From positions 6,696,001-6,760,000 of the forward strand of contig JAFFSR010000251.1 of the NCBI GenBank assembly GCA_017163975.1: a DNA stretch of 64,000 nt, read 5' to 3'. The DNA is from Anastatus disparis. Lineage: Eukaryota; Arthropoda; Insecta; Hymenoptera; Eupelmidae. The notes under the pieces are model-generated. The model searched no databases. It was not told the origin of the DNA and saw only the letters and a list, made by a program, of their open reading frames with translations. Within the stretch, counting starts at the first letter, position 1. The number at the start of each line of letters is the position of its first letter. Below, piece by piece: positions 48,895-62,200 of the stretch. Both the position numbers and the translations under genes were made by a program.

Positions 48895-49650
48895 TAGGAG
48901 AAATTGGGGCAAAACGGCATACTTTTTGGAAATCGTTTGATAAAAACTAGATAAATTAATATTCATACCATTAAATAACATATTTATTTGTAATTTACAA
49001 CTTGACAACTAAAAGTTAAGCAAGTTAATAAAAAAACATTTACAAAGAACGTTATTAAAAATTTATCGAAAGTCCATTTTACCCCATAAAAAAAAGTAGG
49101 GGTAAAACGGAATATTTTTTTCAAAATGAATTTTGAGCGATTTTTGACGCTCTAAACGTAATAAAAAAATTTTTAAATGTTGTTTACTAAAGAAAGTTTT
49201 ATTGAAAATTCTAAATTAACGTTCTTATTACATAAATTAATACATTTTACATATTTTTTACTTTTTCCATCTCGTGAAAGATAAAATTTTTTGTCTCTTT
49301 TACTCTGTCTTAGTATATTATACTAATCAGTAAGTCTTATCAATTGAAACTTTTCATTTACAAATTATTTAATGATCGCAGATTTTATCATTAAATTAAA
49401 AAAAAACATGAAAATTATAAAATATTTCATTTTGCTCCAAGGTGAAGAAAAAAGTTACATGCTTCTTAGGGAAAAATTGCACGCACTATGACTACTACCG
49501 GCGATCCATTGTTCACAATCATGTAGAAAATGATAAAAAGGATATTTTCAAAGAAATTATATGAATATTTTATAGATGATATTAGTAGCAGCCGAAAAAT
49601 TGGGCTATCTCGTTTTACTCCGCTATGCCGTTTAGCCTCAATTTCCTCTA
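48895..49650. mobile_element. Non-autonomous DNA transposon, 24-bp TIRs, TA target
   Basis: Left end taggagaaattggggcaaaa then cggcat; right end atgccgtttagcctcaattt then cctcta. These are imperfect inverted repeats of about 24 bp flanked by TA. The interior repeats the motif ggggtaaaacgg near 49100. No transposase frame. The TA target suggests a Tc1/mariner relative. Confidence 0.65.
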
Positions 49651-49980
49651 CGTTAGTTAGATCAAAGTTGACTATTTCCGATCTGAATCTAGAGACCTGA
49701 AATAGTTTTGATGCATTAATATTCCAGAAAATTAAAAAAAAAGAAAAAAGTATAAATTGTAGAAATCCCTTATTTGAAGGCTAAAATATATTTCCCAAGT
49801 AATTTGAATAAAATTTTTCACTTTTTATGGTATTGGATTGGATTCAACGGGATAAGAAATACGATATATTTAAAATATAATGTAAATATAAGTACAATTT
49901 ATACACGATTTTCAATAATTATTTTACATGTGAAATTTGTTGTATATAATTACATAAAATTAATTGTATATAATATTGCC

Positions 49981-50049
49981 TTCGAGGGCGCTGCTGTGCC
50001 CCTTGATGCGCAGAATGATGATCACTCAGACTTATTTGGACTTATCTAA
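49981..50049 (+). other. Short coding-like island ending in a stop
   Basis: A GC-rich stretch in AT-rich surroundings reads FEGAAVPLDAQNDDHSDLF then GLI and a stop. It resembles the end of a terminal exon, but no good acceptor precedes it (cttcgag is weak). Probably a pseudogene fragment or chance. Confidence 0.2.
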
Positions 50050-50150
50050 TGTAAAAACGAATATTTATTTTTAAAATGATCTTTTTTTCAATTTTCTTGT
50101 ATTAATCATATAAATGAAAACTTTAAATATAATATACCAAGCGGAATATA

Positions 50151-50817
50151 CTAACTAGGAGAGTGTCACATCTCCGGATCATTGATTTTACTCAAACTTC
50201 AGGATAAGTTTTCAGATGATAAAATATGGAAAAAGCTAAAGTTATAGTCACAAACGCTTAATATTTCCCTTGTTACAGGCAATTAAAGAAAATCACTAAA
50301 AAAGTTATTATATTTTTAAACGCATATAGTTCCTTAGCATTGCTAGCTAGAAGCTTGAAACTTTTTTTAAATTAAAGCTGAACTCAAATTCTTTCGAAAC
50401 AATAGTTATAGCATATCAAAATATTATTTTTTCCCAAAGTTATAGCGTAATAAAGATTGGACCTAATTTCAAATTTTATTATTAATTAATGTTTTAAAAA
50501 GAAAATTCAGTTCCAATCTTTATTACGCTATAACTTTTGAAAAAAATAATAATTCGATATGCTGTAACTACCATTTCGAAAGGATTTAGGCTCAGCTTTA
50601 ATTTAAAAAAAGTTTCAAGCTTATAACTATCAATGGTTAAAAGCTATAAGTGTTTAAGAATCTAGTAATTTTTTTTAGTGATTTTATTTAATTGCCTGTA
50701 ACTAGGGAAATATTGAGTATTTGTGACTATAACTTTTTTCATATTTTGTCATCTGAAAACTTATCCCGAAGTTTGAGCAAAATCCGTGATCTGGAGATGT
50801 AACACTCTCTTAGTAAG
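50151..50817. mobile_element. Foldback element 2, same family as element 1
   Basis: Left end ctaactaggagagtgtcaca, right end tgtaacactctcttagtaag. Arms of about 310 bp are reverse complements throughout (for example ttacaggcaattaaag against tttaattgcctgtaac). It shares long stretches with the element at 29398-30329 (ctagctagaagcttgaaact; aatatttcccttgttacagg), so both belong to one family. No ORF; no target duplication recognised. Confidence 0.8.
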
Positions 50818-52085
50818 CTTACATATGATTAAAGCAAAAAATGATAGTTTACTATATTTTTAACAGACAGATGAGCGCGTATGACAAACACATAACCTTA
50901 CATAAACCTTATTTGACTATAAATAGAATCTGAGCATAATCTGCCCAGAAAACGTCGCTAATACAGAAGCTTTCAAGACAAATTATGCCAACAGAATCTG
51001 CTCACTGAACAGAAAATTTAAGATATTCTGGGCACATACCCTGAATTTTCTTACTGGGATTAAAGCTTATAATAGCACAAATTCAATATTAAAATTGATA
51101 TTGTCACTTCAACAATGTTAAATGTGCATAATTTACTTTATTAATTCTAAGTAAGACCGAGTTCTTTGACATTGAATGTATTCTCTAAATAGAAAATTGT
51201 CATTGTTAATCTACGAGATCAAGTTCAGAGGGACTTTTTCATTATTACGAGACGCTTTTCAATTTTAATTTTAATAAAGTTTAATTTTATCAAAAAACTT
51301 TCAATGTCAAGTGTTTAATATTAAAATTTTTATAAATATTTATTTTATTATGATTCCTGCAATTTCATGAAAGAAATATATAAGTAAACATATTCTTATT
51401 TTCTTATCTGTTTTTTAATCTTTATTCGATAACGCATTAATTAAAAATGATTCAATATTTACGTGAAAATTTATATCGTACTGTCGCGTAACTGAAGTGA
51501 AATTTAATACTGTTGCTCGAAAAAATTGCGTTTTAATACTCGAATTAAATTGTTACATCACAGTTGTGATCTCATTCAATTATTGTCGATAAAAAATGAT
51601 TAAATTTGTTTGCCATAAATAACATATTCAAAAACCAAGCACACGTATTATTGTTGAAAATTTTTATTAAAAGAAAGTAGCTTTTATTTTATTTTCTATA
51701 AAAATGTAATATTTCAAAAGTTTACAAGTAAACAATTATAAAATGTCATTATATTTAAAAAATTAAAAATATTTTATAATAAAACTATTATTAAAAAATA
51801 AATAACATAACATAATTTGTATGAGAAAAAAAATCTTTAAAATATTTGAAAATTTAAATTTTCTTATATCTGAATATAAAATAAATTGACATGATTCACA
51901 ATGAACTTCAATAAACTTATTCTCTATGTTTAAGTGCTATAAAAATTGTTACCACACATTCGCTCTATCTAATATTAGCATCAATCTTATGAACAATAAT
52001 TGCTTGCTTATTGTAACTGCCATTTGTCTCTGTAAAATTTACACGTGATTCAGTTAAATTGCAGCTGCATTGCCCTTCGCTAACA
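50818..52085. other. Intergenic upstream of CHK kinase gene
   Basis: AT-rich. The last 100 bp, with cagctgcattgccc just before the TATA box, may be proximal promoter. Confidence 0.4.
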
Positions 52086-52262
52086 TATAAAAGACTCTTG
52101 AACTTGAACCTGAGCTTTATTTCGTCCTGGTAGCGTTACTAAAACGCACAGGAATTTTTATTTTAAGTTTTGTTTTTTTTTGTTTTTTAGTGAATATTGT
52201 TATCAAATTGAAATTTTGTATCAAGCCTATTAATATTGAATTTAGTATTTGAAGTTGATGAA
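52086..52262 (+). promoter_or_regulatory. TATA promoter and non-coding first exon of CHK kinase gene
   Basis: TATAAAAG at 52086-52093, then a start expected about 30 bp downstream, and a clear donor (gatgaa followed by gtaagt) ending at 52262. The matching acceptor (tttatgttttatag) is at 52964, giving a second 5' UTR piece at 52965-53054 with no upstream ATG. Confidence 0.6.
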
Positions 52263-52714
52263 GTAAGTAGAGTTTATGTATTATTTTCATTTGCATTTAA
52301 AATTTAGTTATTTTGAATAAAAATGTAAGTTTAATTAATTTTTGGTAATATAAAAAAATCAAAATTTTTTTTTAAATGACTTTGATATTTATAGAATATA
52401 CCCATTAATATTCTTAATATTAACGTAAAATTTTTAAACTATATTCAAAATTGATTTCATTCCTTTTTTTGATTTTCCATTAAAAATTAATCATAAATAT
52501 TACATTAATTTTTACATTCATAGGAACATTCTCTTATTAGAAAAAATATTAAATATAATATCTTTTAGAAACATGAATAATTTATATTTAATATTACTGG
52601 ATGTATTTAAATACATTGCGAAGATCATGAAATATTTAATTACCGTGAAATTGTATACTCTACAAGGTTAAAAATATTCGTGTGGTTTCTTAACATTTGT
52701 TTTCTTTTGCGGAA

Positions 52715-52735
52715 TGTCTGTTAAATTAACAGACA
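52715..52735. repeat. Perfect 21-bp palindrome in the 5' UTR intron
   Basis: tgtctgttaa, a central a, ttaacagaca. The half-site tgtctgtta recurs about 80 bp downstream. Could be a protein-binding site. Confidence 0.5.
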
Positions 52736-53054
52736 CAAGTATGTCGATTTGACATGCATATTAAATTCTTCGCGGATATTTTGTTTGTTATTAAAGTAAC
52801 AGGCCAATTTCAATACATTGTCTGTTAATATTTTCAATTGTGTATTCCTCGATCGCTTATAAATTGCAACTATTAGAACATAAAATTTGATACTAAAATT
52901 ATTTATTTGTCACATTATTTGTTTAATAATAAAAAAATATTTTTTTTAATTTTATGTTTTATAGATTTTAATAAATTATTTGGCATACTCCAACTGACTT
53001 CAATAACAAAATTACAAAAAAATCAAGAAAAATTTCTTAATTATAATAATAAAA

Positions 53055-55291
53055 ATGCGCAATCCACAATCACAAAAGATCCTCGAAGACGAGGATTGCT
53101 ATGCAATAATTCATAAAAAATTACGCCAAGAATCAATGGATAATTATAAACTAATAAGTTACGAAGTAATACCATTACCGGCTGTCAACGGCTTCATGGG
53201 TCAATATTTTAGTTTAAGGGCAGTTGTTGCTAGTCCACAATCACCATACGAGAAGCATAATATTAATTTTTTCACAAAATTACCACCCTGCGAAAGTAGT
53301 CCGCAATACCATTTCAATGAAGAGATGGGCAGTTTTAAAAAAGAGGTTGCACTTTATACAACTGTATTTCCAGAAGTTTTAGCTGGACTTGATAAAAGAT
53401 GCATACCGCAATGTTTTCTAGGACTGGAAAATACGATTATCGTATTGGAAGATATGGCACACAGTGGATTTAAAATGGCAAATAAACATCAGCCATTTGA
53501 TTATGAACATTGCGCCGTTTTGATGAAAACAATCGGCAAATTTCATGCTAAATCAATGATATTTGAAGAATTGGAAAATAAGTGCCTGCACGACGAGTTC
53601 TCTCATTGCATGCATGAGACACTTTGGCCAACCAACAGGGTATGTATCATAAATATTACATTTTGTTTTACTAGTTTTTAATAGTCTCATTGATTAATTA
53701 AAATCAAAATCATAATATTAATTTATTAAACTTTAGTTTACTTTTTATTATTTGTTGCTTTATTTTGAAGTCTACTTTATAAACTATGAAGTTAAATATA
53801 TTGGAAACCTTCATCCATTTCGATTATTCAAATATTTATTAAAGAGGTATTAATTATAACAAAAAGATATTGATGAAAAAATAGATATAGGCTAATTAAT
53901 ACAGTCAAAATCTTCTATTATATTTTTAAATACTCTGAGTACCTTGTCGATGAAATGATAATAATAGCCATGCCATAATTCTTGCCGTATCACGTGCTAT
54001 TTGAAATTTATTTAAATATATAGTGATATGATACCGTTATCTTATGTGACTCGATGATTACCGACTATAAAATAAAGTATAAACAAAACAAATATAATAA
54101 TAAATTTAATAAAAAATATATAAAATATCTTTTAAGAAACTGTTTACTTAAGTCAACAATAAGTCTGCGCTTATTTTATTTTGACTTCCTAAGTACCTGA
54201 CCAATTTTCTTAATATTTGTAGATGTTTAGTTACTTTTTACTAATGTTTTATTAATATATTTCTCAATTATACTCTCTTAGCCTGGTTATAGACGTTTTA
54301 AGAAAATTTAAATTGATTTCTACATCAATAATTATTTTTCATTTCAGAATCGAGCTGTCACAATGTTTGATGCAGCTGTGAAAGGTGTAATTTCAATGGT
54401 CGATTTAGTAAGTGATTTAAATGAAGAAGAAAAGGCAAAACTTAAAGAGAAAATTTCCAGTTTATCAGCAGATCATGCAATTAAACTATTACCTTCTAAA
54501 AAATATAGAAACGTACTTTGTCATGGAGATTTATGGGCAAATAATATTTTATACAAATATAATAGTGATGGTCAACCAATAGCCTGTTGTTTAATTGACT
54601 TCCAGCTTGCCAGGTAAATTTAAATTAAAATTTTATCAGTTTTAACGCAATTTTTAAATGTTATGATTCATCTAAGCACGACTATTCACAAATTATATTA
54701 AACAATATTAATCGAAAAATAGAAAATAATAATTTTGTATTTATACTTACCTACGTAAATCTTCTTTTGAAAGAAGAAATTATTATTGAAAAATTTTAAA
54801 TTTTGAAAAGAATACTAATTACAAGCTAGTAAAAAATCTCTTTTTAGACATTCTAACTCTTTTAATAAAATTTCTTCTATAGGTATAATCCACCGGCACA
54901 CGACATAATGTGTTTTTTGCAATTTTCAACGACAAGAACATTACGTAAAGATCATTTAAAAGACCTGTTACATATATATCATGATAGTGTAACAGAATCA
55001 CTTAAAGAATCATCATTGGATGCAGAAAAAGTATTTCCTTGGAAAGAATTAGAAAATTCAGTTGCCGATCTTCGTACTATGTGCATGATGCACGGAACAC
55101 TTAATGTTCCAATAATGTTATTAAACGATGATGCTGTGAGTAAATATTTTATCGATGAACCTGAAAGACTTGAAGAAGTACTTTACGTTGATAGGACACC
55201 TCTTGTTTGTGGGCAGTACTGTAATGTACCAGCTTACAGAGAACGTATGCGCGATGCTTTGCTCGAGCTCCATGACCATATTTTTAATTAA
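53055..55291 (+). CDS. CHK kinase-like protein (EcKinase / DUF227 family)
   Basis: Three coding exons, 53055-53639, 54348-54613 and 54883-55291, in phase, 419 residues, the usual family length. The family includes ecdysteroid 22-kinases and other insect small-molecule kinases with a choline-kinase-like fold, acting in the cytosol; the substrate cannot be read here. The N-lobe has a FKKEVALYTTVFPEVL helix with the conserved Glu, and IIVLEDMAHSGFKMAN at the hinge. Brenner's motif is VLCHGDLWANNILY (His254, Asp256, Asn261), and the metal-binding Asp is in CLIDFQLAR (Asp279). The C-lobe has PPAHDIMCFL and a helical end. All expected catalytic residues are present, so it should be active. The first ATG after the 5' UTR acceptor is used (aaaatgcg). 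Polyadenylation signals follow the stop (aataaa near 55296). Confidence 0.92.
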
Positions 55292-56220
55292 AAAATAAAT
55301 TTTCGTTTCTTTTTCTCAATTTTTTATGTACAATATAAAAGATATATTTTTTATTTTCTATTGTATTTTAATATTTTTTATTAGAGTACTAGATAAAATC
55401 GATAATGGGATTTAAAATAGTCTGTAAATTTGTAAATTTATGTATGTAATAAAATTCATGTAATTCTTATGTAACTTTTTATATAAATATACAGAGTTTC
55501 AAATGTTTTTTTCAACTCAAAATAAATCGAAATTCTATTATTTCTTAAATAGCTTATAGTTCTCCCTATTGATTGAATTTAATATTCGAGCTTACATAGC
55601 ATAATTCTGTTTAATGAAAATAAAAAAAAAATTTGATCATATCCATACGAATTTTTAAATTTTATAAATGTTTGAATCACGGGATATTGAGATGTAGTTG
55701 ATAATATTTTTACAAATTTTTGTATATGATACTTAAATATAAATGTTTGTAAATGTATCGTGTCACCAGAAATACGAGATATATATTTTTTATATAAGGA
55801 TATTAAATTTCAGTTATTGATAAAATAAAAACATTGAAGTACAAAAAAGATATTGTCATAATATAATTTTAAAATAAATTCTAATCTAGAAATCAAAATT
55901 TAAATGCATTTTTAATTACATCAAAATTATAAAGTAAAGAAAAATTATGAATATATTATTTATATTTTTAAACACAGGTAAGTTTTGTACTTCTGTTACA
56001 AAATAAACAAATATCTATCTATCTATCTAATTCTTTCTTTCTTTTTTTAAGTTTAATAAACTAAAATAGGTATTTTTTTAAATATTAATAATAAACGTAA
56101 TATTCTAAGACATTTAACAACTAAAAATATTCAAAGAAAAATACTAATAAACTAATAATAAATAAATGAATAAATAAAAGTTGTTATCTATTAAAAATGG
56201 TTAACGGTATATAATACGAA
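55292..56220. other. 3' flank of CHK kinase gene
   Basis: AT-rich; should hold the 3' UTR. A short (atct)n run lies near 56012-56030. No other feature. Confidence 0.4.
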
Positions 56221-59200
56221 AAAAAGAGGCTGAAAGACATTGATTTTTTTTACGTAAAACTCATACTTATCACTTTAATGTAGATTCAATTACACAATAG
56301 GGATCACATTAGACATTGTCATGGGGGGTTTTTTCTGGTGTTTAATGGCTTTGAAGGTTTTTTTTTCTTTAGGAGAGAGGATCTCTCGACGGCTGTGTTA
56401 AAAGAGGAACCATTTAACGGTCTCGTTATTCTCACAGGTTGTTTTTCTTTTTCGTCGTTTTTTTTCAAGTGGGAGAACTGCATTGCTTCATGTTTTTTTT
56501 TTGCATTTGTATGAAAACGCGCACGCACGCTTATGTATGTATTTTAATGTGGGGTTTATTCTTCATTTTGTATTTCATATATAAAAAAACTTTTTTTGAC
56601 AGTGTCTTTTGTGTTGTGTGTATGCGTGCGCGTGTTTATTTTATATATTTTTTTTTATTTGTAATGTATAATGTGAAAACACGGATTTTATAACACGGGA
56701 ATGATGACATTATTCTTATTATTCACTTTTTTGTTTTCACTTTTTTTTTCTCTTTATGTATATAATTATTTATATCATCAATTATAATGAATATAGTTAT
56801 GTACAATATTGAATCTCATTCTTTAACAATAACATCAACAACATGATTAAACAACGTTCCTCATTGGTACACAAATTGTAAATGTACAGATAAAAAAGCA
56901 TTAGATGAGGTTCAATGAGGCATTTAAAGGTGGCGTACGCTCTGCGCGCCTTTTTTTCTTTTTTTTTTTTAATAATTCTTCACGTATTACATTTTTTTTC
57001 TCTCATAATACTCATCCATTATGTTCCATTCTTTTGTTTAGCGTTTCTGCATATCTTTTCCAACGATCATATTACATTCCTAAACATTGAGTTACAATCG
57101 AATCACTGCCGATTTATAATATCTTAACGTGACCCTCAATTGAGCGACTTTTATTTATTTTCCATTTTTCTTTCTTTACTCACGTGATTTCTATTACACT
57201 GTAGTCACCTTCTACTTAGTGTACGCCTCCATCATTTTTTTTATTTTTTATTTTCACATTTCGTTTGTTTTTTTTTCCACTCGTTTACAATTATATAATA
57301 TTACGCAATTTTTCATTTCAATTAATTTTAATTTTTTTTTTCAAAATGTTGCTCTTATTTCGCCTTAATTTAATATTACATACGATCCACATACATGCAA
57401 AACGCTTACCACGATAGAGATTAACATCCACGTAGTATGCACGATATTTTATTTTTTATTTATTTTATTTTTTTTTATATATTTTTATTTTCGTAAATGA
57501 GATGAATGAATTGATTTAATTTGGTGCATGATTTAATTATTTAAAGAGAGTGCGCGAGTAACCCGCGCCTCGTAACTAATCGACAATCCCTTTTCTAATA
57601 TTAGCTCCATCATTCATTTTCCATTTTCTATAATTCAAGTGGTATTTAACTTATTAATTACATTTATTAAAAAATGATAAAGTATAAAGTGTGCGGGAGG
57701 AATTGAACTGTGATAATAAACATGATGGTTAAATTTTTATAATAAATTTTCGTATTATAATTTATGCTGTAAAGTATAGAGAATCGAAGTTGATTTGAAA
57801 TTGTAATATTTAAAAAAAAGTTAAGAGCTTAATTATATTTTAATTATAAGATATTTGTAAAAAATATTATACAACATGAGATATAATTTATAAATATATA
57901 AATTATTTGTGAAAAAATTTTATTCGAAAAGCTAAATTTAAAGAAGCGTAGACATTAAAAAAATGAATTATCAAGGCATTTGTTTAAGTTTGAGTTGAGC
58001 GTTGGAAATATAACAGAGGAACATTTTAATATTTACAAAAATTGTGTATTTCGTTATATCAAGATAACAGTGGTTAATTTATAATTATTTCTTTTAAATA
58101 TACTTGTAACTTTATTTTTTTGTGGAAGAAGTGAAAGATAAATAGCAATTGAGTGAACATTTATAAATTCATTTTTTATATTTAAACAAAAAAAAAGAAG
58201 ACAATTAATATTCGCTATTTATAAATCAATAATTAACAAAACTGAACATTTTATACGCTATTGCTTAAATTAATTCTTATCACGCTACATTTTTTTTCAA
58301 TTTTTATACAATTTTAATTTTTAAACTTTTTGAGTAATATACATACATGACTCGCAAATATTTTCGCACACTTTTAAACAAATAAAAGTAAAACAAGATT
58401 AACATAAACAGAAATAAAAATTGACAAGTACAATGTAATTAAAGAAAAAAAGAAATTATAAAGAGAGCACGCAACGAGGGATCGTCGAACATAGTCAGCG
58501 AGGCGAAAACACGATCTTTTTTTTCTAATAAACTACACAAGGCTTTCACGATTTAATGAACGACTTGCACGAATTCTAATGCACGAATTTGTAATTTTTT
58601 TTTCGTTATAACTTAATTCATCGAGGCGAGCAAGGTTTGGATTTCGGAGTGTTTTGTTTTATTTATTAAAACTTTTTTTTTTTATTTTCATACAGCCTTT
58701 GGACAAAGGAGAATGATAGAGATTATAGTTAAAGGATAAATCGAGAGACGAATCTTTATATATATTTATATTGTATATATTTATATTTTTTTTTCATATA
58801 TCTCTTTCGACGATGTGCACGACGCGATTTGTATTTTTTTTTTCTTACTTATGTTTACATATTTATATATTTAAGATTTTGCCGATTCCAAATGATCGAC
58901 AGATTAACGCGCGCATTATCTACGAGTTATGATCGAGTTTGCAAAAAAATTCTCTTATTTATTTTTTATTTATTTTATTTTTTTTTTATTTTCAACGTTT
59001 AACGTATATATTTTTTTAATCAGCAGTCTTTAGTTCCCCGATGGCTGCTCGGCGAATGGATTTAATCTTATTAGTTTTTTTTTCTTTAAATTCTTTTTCT
59101 GCATTTTTAAGTGTCCTTCGACAAAAAGTTTCCTTTTGATTGTTGGAAAATCGACGAAACACATTTGACACATCATATATAAATAAAATATCTTTTTCAT

Positions 59201-62200
59201 ATAATTATTCGTTTATAAAATAAAAATATTTCGTTTGGCAGATAAAACATTGTTGAAAAATCAGATTTCATCAAATATCAAAGCAAAATGGTGTTTCGAA
59301 AATTTTTCAATACATAAGGATGTAATAAAGTTGATTTGTATAAAAAAGTTTAAATTAGATTGCAGTGATTGATAAGAAGAATTCAGATTTATACATGATT
59401 TAATTAAAATATTCAGAAATTGCAATGATTATGAAATACGTCGAGGAACACGTAAAAACGATTGGTAAAAAAAGTTATCTCTGAATTCGATCCTGCTAAT
59501 TCTATCCAATATTCAAAAGTAATGTATAAAATTCTTATCAGGAATATAATATATTGTAACAATAATATGATAAATTATTGAACGAAAAATAAGTGAGAAA
59601 ATAAAATGTTTAGATTTTTAAAAAGGAACATCGCATATATAAGTAAGTTGATATGAAAACCGCAAAGAAAATTCTAGGGATCAACCACTGGGGTATAAAA
59701 TTCAGAGCTCACAATATTACGAGATTAAGTGAAGAGAAATATATTAGTTAGAGTGAGATAGTAAGAGGTAAAAGAGCGAGAGAAAGATATAAGATATAGA
59801 TATATATGAAACTCGATCGACCGCGAAATGATTATCCGTTTCATTTCCGTTGTTAAACCAAACCTTCTCGCCACGATGCTTTATAGCTTTGATATAATGT
59901 GTATTTTATTTTTCGTGTAAGTGTAGAATCTTTGTCTCTTCATTTTTTCTTTTAAATCTTTTTAATGTTAACATGTCTGTATGTATGTGTATATGTAAAG
60001 GTATAACTTTTTTTAAATATATTTATATATATGTTTAAATAACACGAACTGCGGTGGCAGTGAACAGTGCACGTGGATATTGCAACAGCAGCAACAGTAG
60101 CAGCAGCGGCTTTTTTTTCATTTTTTTTAATATACACCCTTTTTTTTAAAACTTTTTTATGCGCTTTTTTTTAATTGTTTTTTTCTTAATGCATGTAACA
60201 AACGCGACAGCCTCTACCACAGCTAGTGTTTCCTTTTCCTTTATTTTTTTTTCTTATTTATTAACTTTTTTATGTTTATCATAGGGATTTTATATTTCGT
60301 TTCCCTTTTTTTTTATCTTTCTGCATGATCGCGTGAAAACGATCACATTAGCTTGCGTTCTTTCATACTTTCGTTTGCTTTAGAAAGAGAGAGAAGAAAT
60401 TGATCGGAATCGTAGATAACTAAGCTTATTTTTTTGACAATTTGAAATTTTTCTAAACTTTGGCTGTATACTCGTTTAATTCTTTTTTTTTCGTTCAAGT
60501 AACATCATCTCCAATCAAAGCAATTTATTATTGATTAATAATAAATATTTATCAACAGTTATTATTATCTATGTACATCAATTTTTATATTCTAATGATT
60601 AAATATTTTAATTCACACAATATTTTAGAAATATATTTTAATATTCTACATTCATTAATTTTGATATAATTATTTTTTTATAACCAAAAATTATAATTTT
60701 TATTATATAATAATATGAAATTAATGAAAAACAATGACAAATTATTACATTTATCCAAAAGCATAATTATATAATTTTTATCTATACAAACTTTAAATAT
60801 TTTATCATCTACTTAAAATTAACACTGCCATAAGCAACATCATTTTTTATTTTCTACTGTTCAGAGTTGCATTTCTTTTTGTCAAGCATCGTATTTCTAA
60901 ATAGTACACAGTTAAAACAAATAATATATATCTAGAGATTACCGATGAAATTTCTTTCCTTTCTTTTATTATTTCTTATTTTAAAAGCATAGCACCTGAC
61001 CGTACCCTACTTTAGTCACTTGTTATTACATTGCACGCTTTTGACTTTGGTGATTAGTGTGTTGTTTTGTGTGTGTATAATATGTTGCTTTGTCGCTGCA
61101 GTTGTCGCGCGCAAAAGTAGATACTAACAGCTTATGTCATTCCGAAATTCATTTTTTTTAAATATTCATATAAAAAGAAAAAATTTTCTGAATATTTGCA
61201 GCTGTAAATTTAAAATAAAAATATTAAAATTATAGGAAAAGATCATTTCAATATGACATAAGGTAAGATCTGTTTCGCAGTTAATGCGCCGCTCGTTGTT
61301 ACAAATAGACCTGCTCGCGTGTTTAAATATATTCTTTTTTAAATTTTTTGTTAAAATTTTTTCATTTTTTTTTCTTGTTCTGTTTTGGCTACACTCCATT
61401 TCGTGTTTTCCTCATACATGACTTAATAATTAAAGATATACGCATAATGTAATTTGTATTTTTTTTTTTATCGTCGCATATAATAATAATGAACGTCCGT
61501 ATATATACACACGTGAGTTTCACAAAAATATATAAAAGAGAGAGTGTCTATGTATACATATATTAATGTATATACGATGTGTGTGCATATATATTTTATG
61601 CCGCATATATACCGATATACAACCGATTTCTTTTTTTTTTTTATTTATTTATTTATCATTTATACGCAAAATCGTGTGGAAAAGGGTGTCTTTTTTTTGT
61701 CTTAACCATTACGTTTTTATCATTTTTTTTCTTAATTTCTTCTTATTTATAATAATCATTTGTATGTATAATATGTATATAGAACCTGTACAAAGTGCTT
61801 GATTGAGAGTCTTCATTTAGTCCTAGACAAGACACACGAGGTAAAGATTTTTTTTTATAATCTTATTTTTTTTTGTTTTATAAGTATCTTTCACTTTCGC
61901 ATGCTCGTTCCTGAATTGAACGATTGATTCTATATGATCGTGCTTAATTTGCCGATTCATACATTATTTTGTCTCGTTTTTATTTACCTTGAAAGTTTTG
62001 CATTTCTTTACTCTCGTTTGTCGCGCGCTTTACGTATATATTTTCATGTTTTATTTTATTTATTTATTTATTTTTTTTTTATTTTTATTTGGTTTTGAAC
62101 GCAAAAAAAGGGAAACTTATTTTTATCTTCGTTTTCTCGAACGATTATATTATATATTAGCATTTAAGAGTGAGCAGTTGAAGCACTTCGAAGCTTCTTC

